Below are positions 15,421 to 18,555 of a stretch of 18,555 bases of DNA, piece after piece. The notes below the pieces were generated by a model. It had not been told where the DNA came from, did not search any database, and saw nothing but the letters and a program-made list of their open reading frames with translations. The stretch is from an uncultured Lachnospiraceae bacterium (GTDB lineage: Bacteria > Bacillota > Clostridia > Lachnospirales > Lachnospiraceae): positions 1 to 18,555 of the forward strand of contig CAJUSQ010000054.1 of assembly GCA_910588885.1 (NCBI GenBank), written 5' to 3'. The position numbers were made by a program, and so were the translations under genes. How positions within the stretch are numbered: position 1 is the stretch's first letter; each line of letters starts with the position of its first letter.

Positions 15421-15533
15421 GTACAACGTTTCTTAAGCTTCTGAAACGTTTGAAGCTTCTGATGCTTCTGAAGTTTCTGATGCACCAAAGCCGGATCATC
15501 ACTCCCGCTCCGTTGTACGAGTCCCTGATCCGG
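15421..15533 (-). promoter_or_regulatory. Structured proB leader with mutually exclusive pairings
   Basis: Three perfect 8-base complementarities are visible on the transcript. CCGGATCA (15526-15533) pairs with TGATCCGG (15491-15498), with an inner CTC/GAG helix leaving GTACAACG (15511-15518) in the loop. That loop is complementary to CGTTGTAC (15421-15428), ten bases before the proB ribosome binding site. The same downstream bases also belong to a second hairpin, AACGTTTC (15443-15450) with GAAACGTT (15425-15432). The two options share four bases and exclude each other. No T-box motif or U tract is present. Together with the terminator below, this accounts for the 309 bases between cheR and proB. 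A weak extended -10 box (TGGTAGAGT, 15551-15559) could start the transcript. Confidence 0.5.
15431..15484 (-). repeat. Imperfect 9-base repeats in the proB leader
   Basis: Read on the minus strand, about six 9-base units related to CAGAAGCTT follow each other (CAGAAACTT, CAGAAGCAT, CAGAAGCTT, CAAACGTTT, CAGAAGCTT, AAGAAACGT). The second hairpin of the leader is made from two of these units. Confidence 0.75.
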
Positions 15534-15599
15534 GAAGCTCTGCTCCTATTACTCTACCACAGAACTGCAAAAAAAGAAACCGAAAATTTCTTGTCACGC

Positions 15600-15628
15600 A
15601 AAAGAAGGGCTATGTCGCCACAGCCCTT
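15600..15628 (-). terminator. Intrinsic terminator after cheR
   Basis: A ten-pair stem (AAGGGCTGTG with CATAGCCCTT, one G-U pair) is capped by a GCGA tetraloop at 15605-15628 and followed on the minus strand by CTTTT. It lies about 80 bases after the cheR stop and separates the ispH-S1-cheR group from proB. Confidence 0.8.
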
Positions 15629-15707
15629 ACCTGCATTGTTCCGTTTCGTAACGCCATCCCTTTTGAAACGGTTCAAAAGAATCCGGCATATAAAACATTC
15701 CCTGTCC

Positions 15708-16484
15708 CTACAGCTTCTGGAAGAAGAAAGACTGGTTCCTCTGATAATTCAGCTCCCGGTAATTCATAATCTGTTCCGTACTGCCGATGAAAAGGATACC
15801 GTCCTTTAACAGGGACTGATTGAACTTCTTATAAATCTCTTCTTTCGCTTCCTCTGTAAAATAAATCAATACGTTCCTGCAGACAATCAAATGACATCCG
15901 GTGGGATAGGGGTCCTTTAACAGGTCATGCTGTTTGAACTCCACCCGTGCCTTGATCTCGTCCGCAACCTTATAAGAAGCCCCAATCTGGGTAAAATATT
16001 TCTTCTTTAAGTCTGCCGGAACACCTGCAAGACTCTTCTCATTGTAAAGCCCTACCCGGGCCTTCTCCAGAATCTGCTTATCAATATCGGTAGCAATAAT
16101 CTTAATTTGATTCAGCGGCAAAAACTTGGACAACGCCATTACCAGAGAATAGGGCTCATCTCCGGTGGAGCATGCCGCGCTCCAAACCTTCAGGTTCTTC
16201 CCAAACCGCTGTATCAGCGCCGGGAACACATCCTTGTCCAGAAGTCTCCACTGCTCGGGATTCCGGTAAAATTCGGATACGTTAATCGTTAAAAAGCTGA
16301 CAAACTGCTCAAATTTCTCCTTATACCGCTTAATCAGCGCCACATATTCGTCATAGGTCTTCACCTTGTTCTTTGTAATCAAAGTATCGATACGGCGTTT
16401 CATCTGCTTTTCTTTATATGCATCCAAATCAATCTTTGTCAAAGAAAAAATATCTTTTTTAAATTTCTCATATCCATCCAACAT
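15708..16484 (-). CDS. CheR-type protein-glutamate methyltransferase
   Basis: The 258-residue protein has the CheR layout: a helical N-terminal domain (about 1-65), the linker TINVSEFYRNPEQW (66-79), and a SAM-binding domain with VWSAACSTGDEPYS (100-113), IIATDID (129-135) and LIVCRNVLIYF (199-209). CheR enzymes methylate glutamates of chemoreceptors. No other chemotaxis gene is in the window, so its partner is unknown. It lacks any added TPR or receiver domain. The acidic SAM motif reads GDE instead of the more common GEE. The ATG at 16484 has only a weak GGGG site nine bases away. It lies 111 bases after the S1 gene; that gap has a short CCGCA/TGCGG hairpin without a U tract. Confidence 0.9.
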   Translation of the reverse strand: MLDGYEKFKKDIFSLTKIDLDAYKEKQMKRRIDTLITKNKVKTYDEYVALIKRYKEKFEQFVSFLTINVSEFYRNPEQWRLLDKDVFPALIQRFGKNLKVWSAACSTGDEPYSLVMALSKFLPLNQIKIIATDIDKQILEKARVGLYNEKSLAGVPADLKKKYFTQIGASYKVADEIKARVEFKQHDLLKDPYPTGCHLIVCRNVLIYFTEEAKEEIYKKFNQSLLKDGILFIGSTEQIMNYRELNYQRNQSFFFQKL

Positions 16485-16511
16485 AACTATGTACCCCAGC
16501 TTCTTTGTTTG

Positions 16512-16535
16512 ATTACTACTATTATTACTATTACT
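16512..16535 (-). repeat. Short trinucleotide-like repeat before cheR
   Basis: Eight triplets alternating ATT and ACT (plus strand) lie 28 bases upstream of the cheR start. On the minus strand this reads as mixed AGT and AAT triplets, giving TAATAG-like steps. It may be simple slippage DNA. Confidence 0.6.
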
Positions 16536-16595
16536 GCAGCTGCTCTGTTATGACTCCCCCGCATTTCCCTGCGGATTCACATGCCTGCAGCCTGA

Positions 16596-17684
16596 TTACT
16601 CCTCGTCCGAAGCATAGGAAGCGGCTTCCTCATCATTCAGAAGGGCTTTCATGCTCAGGCTGATCTTCTTGTCGGCTTCGTTGAAGTCCACAATCTTTGC
16701 TTCGATCTCCCGTCCAACCTTCAGTACGTCAGAGGGCTTCTCCACATGCTCTCTGGAAATCTGAGACACATGCAGCAATGCATCCACGCCGGGAGCCAGC
16801 TCTACGAAAGCGCCGAAATCGGTCATTCTGGCAACTACTCCCTGTACAATGGTTCCGGCTGCATACTTATCGGATGCATCCTTCCAGGGATTCTGGTCTT
16901 CGAATTTCATACTCAGGGCAATCTTGTTCTCGTTGATATCCTTGATAAATGCAGTTACCTGCTCGCCTACCTTAAATACCTTCTTGGGATTCTCTACTCT
17001 GCCCCAGGACATCTCGGAAATATGCAACAGGCCGTCTGCCCCGCCCAGGTCAATGAACGCGCCGAAGTCCGTTACATTTTTCACAACGCCTTCAATCACG
17101 TCTCCGATCTGGATTCTTGCAAATAATTCCTTCTGAAGCTCTGCCTTTCTGGCCAGCATCAGCTGCTTTCTGTCGCCGATGATTCTTCTTCTTCTGGGAT
17201 TGAACTCGCTGATTACAAATTCAATTTCCTGACCGTCATACTTGGTCAGATCCTTTTCATAAGAATCGGATACCAGGCTTGCGGGAATAAATACTCTCGC
17301 TTCGTCGATTACAACGCTTAAGCCGCCGTCCAATACCTGCGCTACCTTTGCGGTCAGCACTTCCTGGTTGTTGAACGCTTCTTCCAGACGCTTGCTGCCC
17401 TTTTCCGCAGCCAGGCGCTTATAGGTCAAAAGAACCTGTCCATCGCCGTCATTCACCTTTAAAACCTTTGCTTCCATGGTGTCGCCGACGGATACTACAG
17501 TAGTAAGATCTACGTTTGACTCGTTTGTATATTCATTCCGAGTAATAATTCCGTCTGACTTGTAGCCTATATTCAGAATTATCTCGTCCGGTTTTACATC
17601 AATCACGGTACCGTCGACTACTTCTCCATTTCTTATTGTTTTAAATGATTCATCCAGCATTTGTTCAAAACTCATTTCTGACAT
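16596..17684 (-). CDS. Four-repeat S1 RNA-binding protein (ribosomal protein S1-like)
   Basis: The 362-residue protein contains four S1 OB-fold repeats at about 20-92, 107-178, 192-261 and 275-347; the third and fourth carry the best motifs (VTDFGAFIDLGGADGLLHISEMSW and MTDFGAFVELAPGVDALLHVSQIS). Such proteins bind mRNA and are annotated as S1/RpsA in Firmicutes, where the role in translation start is less strict than in E. coli. The start at 17684 is set by AGGAGG nine bases upstream. A TTG start at 17702 in the same frame would place the ribosome binding site inside the coding region and is rejected. It overlaps ispH by 20 bases. The acidic C-terminus (DEEAASYASDEE) is typical. Confidence 0.93.
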   Translation of the reverse strand: MSEMSFEQMLDESFKTIRNGEVVDGTVIDVKPDEIILNIGYKSDGIITRNEYTNESNVDLTTVVSVGDTMEAKVLKVNDGDGQVLLTYKRLAAEKGSKRLEEAFNNQEVLTAKVAQVLDGGLSVVIDEARVFIPASLVSDSYEKDLTKYDGQEIEFVISEFNPRRRRIIGDRKQLMLARKAELQKELFARIQIGDVIEGVVKNVTDFGAFIDLGGADGLLHISEMSWGRVENPKKVFKVGEQVTAFIKDINENKIALSMKFEDQNPWKDASDKYAAGTIVQGVVARMTDFGAFVELAPGVDALLHVSQISREHVEKPSDVLKVGREIEAKIVDFNEADKKISLSMKALLNDEEAASYASDEE

Positions 17685-18519
17685 TTTTTTGAACCTCCTC
17701 AATAATATTATTTGGGGTTGAAGCCCCTGCGGTAATACCTACGCTACCAATGGATTGTAGTTTTGTTACATCCAAGTCATTAAATGTTTGTATATAGTAA
17801 GTATTTTCACATTCTTTTTTACATATTTCAAATAGCTTCTGCGTGTTGGAGCTCTTGCTCCCGCCAATCACAATCATGGCATCCACCTGGGCGGAAATCT
17901 CCCTGGCTTCGGTCTGCCGCTTATGGGTGGCATCGCAAATCGTATTTAAAACAATTATATCATAACCTTTTTTCGCAAGAATTTCAACTAATTCTTGAAA
18001 TTTATTGTTATTAAATGTCGTTTGGGCTACGACACAGACCTTTTCCTCCCCGGAAACCGCGAAATTCCGGGCTTCTTCCTCATTGGAAATCACCGTAGTC
18101 CGGCCGGGGACGCCCCAGCCCCTGATGCCTTCCACCTCCGGATGGCTGCCGTTTCCAATAATTACCACCTGACAGCCCTCTGCCGAATGACGCTCCACCA
18201 GGCGGTGGATTTTCCGCACAAAGGGGCAGGTAGCATCCACATAGTCAATGTTGTTTTGTTCCAAAAGCTCGTAGATCTCCCGGGAAACCCCGTGGGAACG
18301 AATAATCACGGTTCCGTCCCTGCAGCCCAAAAGCCCTTCCCTGCCTTCTACCACCTGTACGCCCCTGGCCGCCAGATCCTTTACCACCTCTTCATTGTGG
18401 ATAATCGGCCCAAAGGTATACACCGGCCCGCCGGCCGCCTTTGCCTGCTCATAGACAATCTCTACGGCCCGTTTGACCCCGGGGCAGAATCCGGCGCTTT
18501 GTGCCGTTTTTACAACCAT
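17665..18519 (-). CDS. ispH: 4-hydroxy-3-methylbut-2-enyl diphosphate reductase IspH
   Basis: IspH (LytB) is the last enzyme of the MEP pathway, making isopentenyl and dimethylallyl diphosphate with an iron-sulfur cluster. The three cluster cysteines are Cys12 (AGFCPGVKRAVE), Cys98 (VDATCPFVRKIH) and Cys195 (NTICDATHKRQ). Substrate-contact residues are also visible: His41, His76 in RSHG, His126 and Glu128 in SHPEVEG, Thr167, SKSSNT and AGAST. At 284 residues it has the normal length. ATG 18519 has AGGAGG five bases upstream. The S1-like gene follows in another frame with a 20-base overlap. In several Clostridia the two are one fused protein. Confidence 0.97.
   Translation of the reverse strand: MVVKTAQSAGFCPGVKRAVEIVYEQAKAAGGPVYTFGPIIHNEEVVKDLAARGVQVVEGREGLLGCRDGTVIIRSHGVSREIYELLEQNNIDYVDATCPFVRKIHRLVERHSAEGCQVVIIGNGSHPEVEGIRGWGVPGRTTVISNEEEARNFAVSGEEKVCVVAQTTFNNNKFQELVEILAKKGYDIIVLNTICDATHKRQTEAREISAQVDAMIVIGGSKSSNTQKLFEICKKECENTYYIQTFNDLDVTKLQSIGSVGITAGASTPNNIIEEVQKNVRNEF
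17694..17699 (-). promoter_or_regulatory. Ribosome binding site for the S1 gene inside ispH
   Basis: A perfect AGGAGG (minus strand) nine bases before ATG 17684, within the last codons of ispH, followed by a run of seven A's that ends in the ATG itself. Confidence 0.8.
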
Positions 18520-18531
18520 ATCTTCCTCCTG

Positions 18532-18555
18532 TCAACTTCCGGCCAAAGAACTGCT
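18532..18555 (-). CDS. Possible last codons of an upstream gene (partial)
   Basis: At the right edge the minus strand reads seven codons (SSSLAGS) and a TGA stop at 18532-18534, ending 12 bases before the ispH start. In many relatives a cytidylate kinase or acyltransferase gene sits here. With only eight codons, neither the frame nor the identity can be verified. Confidence 0.25.
   Translation of the reverse strand, partial: SSSLAGS

Noticed and set aside
15399..15488. N-terminal extension of ProB (30 more codons)
   Set aside because: The added part is encoded by 9-base repeats, starts at TTG, has no ribosome binding site and is absent from the family; AAAGGA lies before ATG 15398.
15399..15707. 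T-box or known riboswitch before proB
   Set aside because: No T-box core (GGTGG.ACC-like), specifier or terminator/antiterminator pair could be found; the structure is reported only as an unclassified leader.
17665..17700. A dnaX-like -1 frameshift site (A AAA AAT after an SD-like sequence) in ispH
   Set aside because: The heptamer is in phase for a -1 slip, but the S1 frame is +1 relative to ispH and a -1 slip leads quickly to a TGA. Only a +1 or -2 event or loss of one A would reach S1.

Overview
The window looks like a stretch of chromosome from a low-to-mid GC Clostridia, most likely Lachnospiraceae. The reasons are strong AGGAGG-type ribosome binding sites, short proB and long MiaB forms typical of that family, a separate IspH followed by a four-repeat S1 protein, a DUF896 protein, a NusG_II protein paired with a Gx transporter, and a DUF2953 protein. 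This assignment is inference from gene content and protein style; no marker RNA is present.

All supported genes are on the minus strand, so transcription runs from right to left. Read in that direction there are five groups. (1) ispH, a ribosomal-S1-type protein and an orphan cheR, closed by a clear hairpin terminator. (2) After a 309-base non-coding stretch with a strikingly structured leader: proB, DUF896, 5-formyltetrahydrofolate cyclo-ligase (fau), a DUF6483-like protein and proA. Together these hold the two first steps of proline synthesis and a folate salvage step, tightly packed with overlaps. (3) miaB, a NusG_II membrane-anchored protein, a Gx transporter, ruvA and ruvB (tRNA modification and Holliday-junction processing). 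(4) From a sigma-A-like promoter with a folded leader: zapA, a long U32/RlhA-type protein, an FtsW/RodA-type SEDS glycosyltransferase and a class B penicillin-binding protein, forming a cell-division and wall-synthesis group. (5) From another clean promoter: a Nudix hydrolase, a conserved small protein of unknown function and the start of a DUF2953 membrane protein that leaves the window on the left.

Most of the window is housekeeping. I see no mobile element, CRISPR array, phage gene, tRNA or rRNA. The points worth a second look are local. The FtsW and PBP genes overlap by 266 bases, with two different low-complexity cytoplasmic tails encoded in the same DNA. The proB leader can form a hairpin whose loop matches a sequence just upstream of the proB ribosome binding site, and that sequence also belongs to a competing hairpin. 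The ispH and S1 reading frames overlap at a run of seven A's, where losing one base would fuse them. Short in-frame tandem repeats recur at gene ends and junctions across the whole region.
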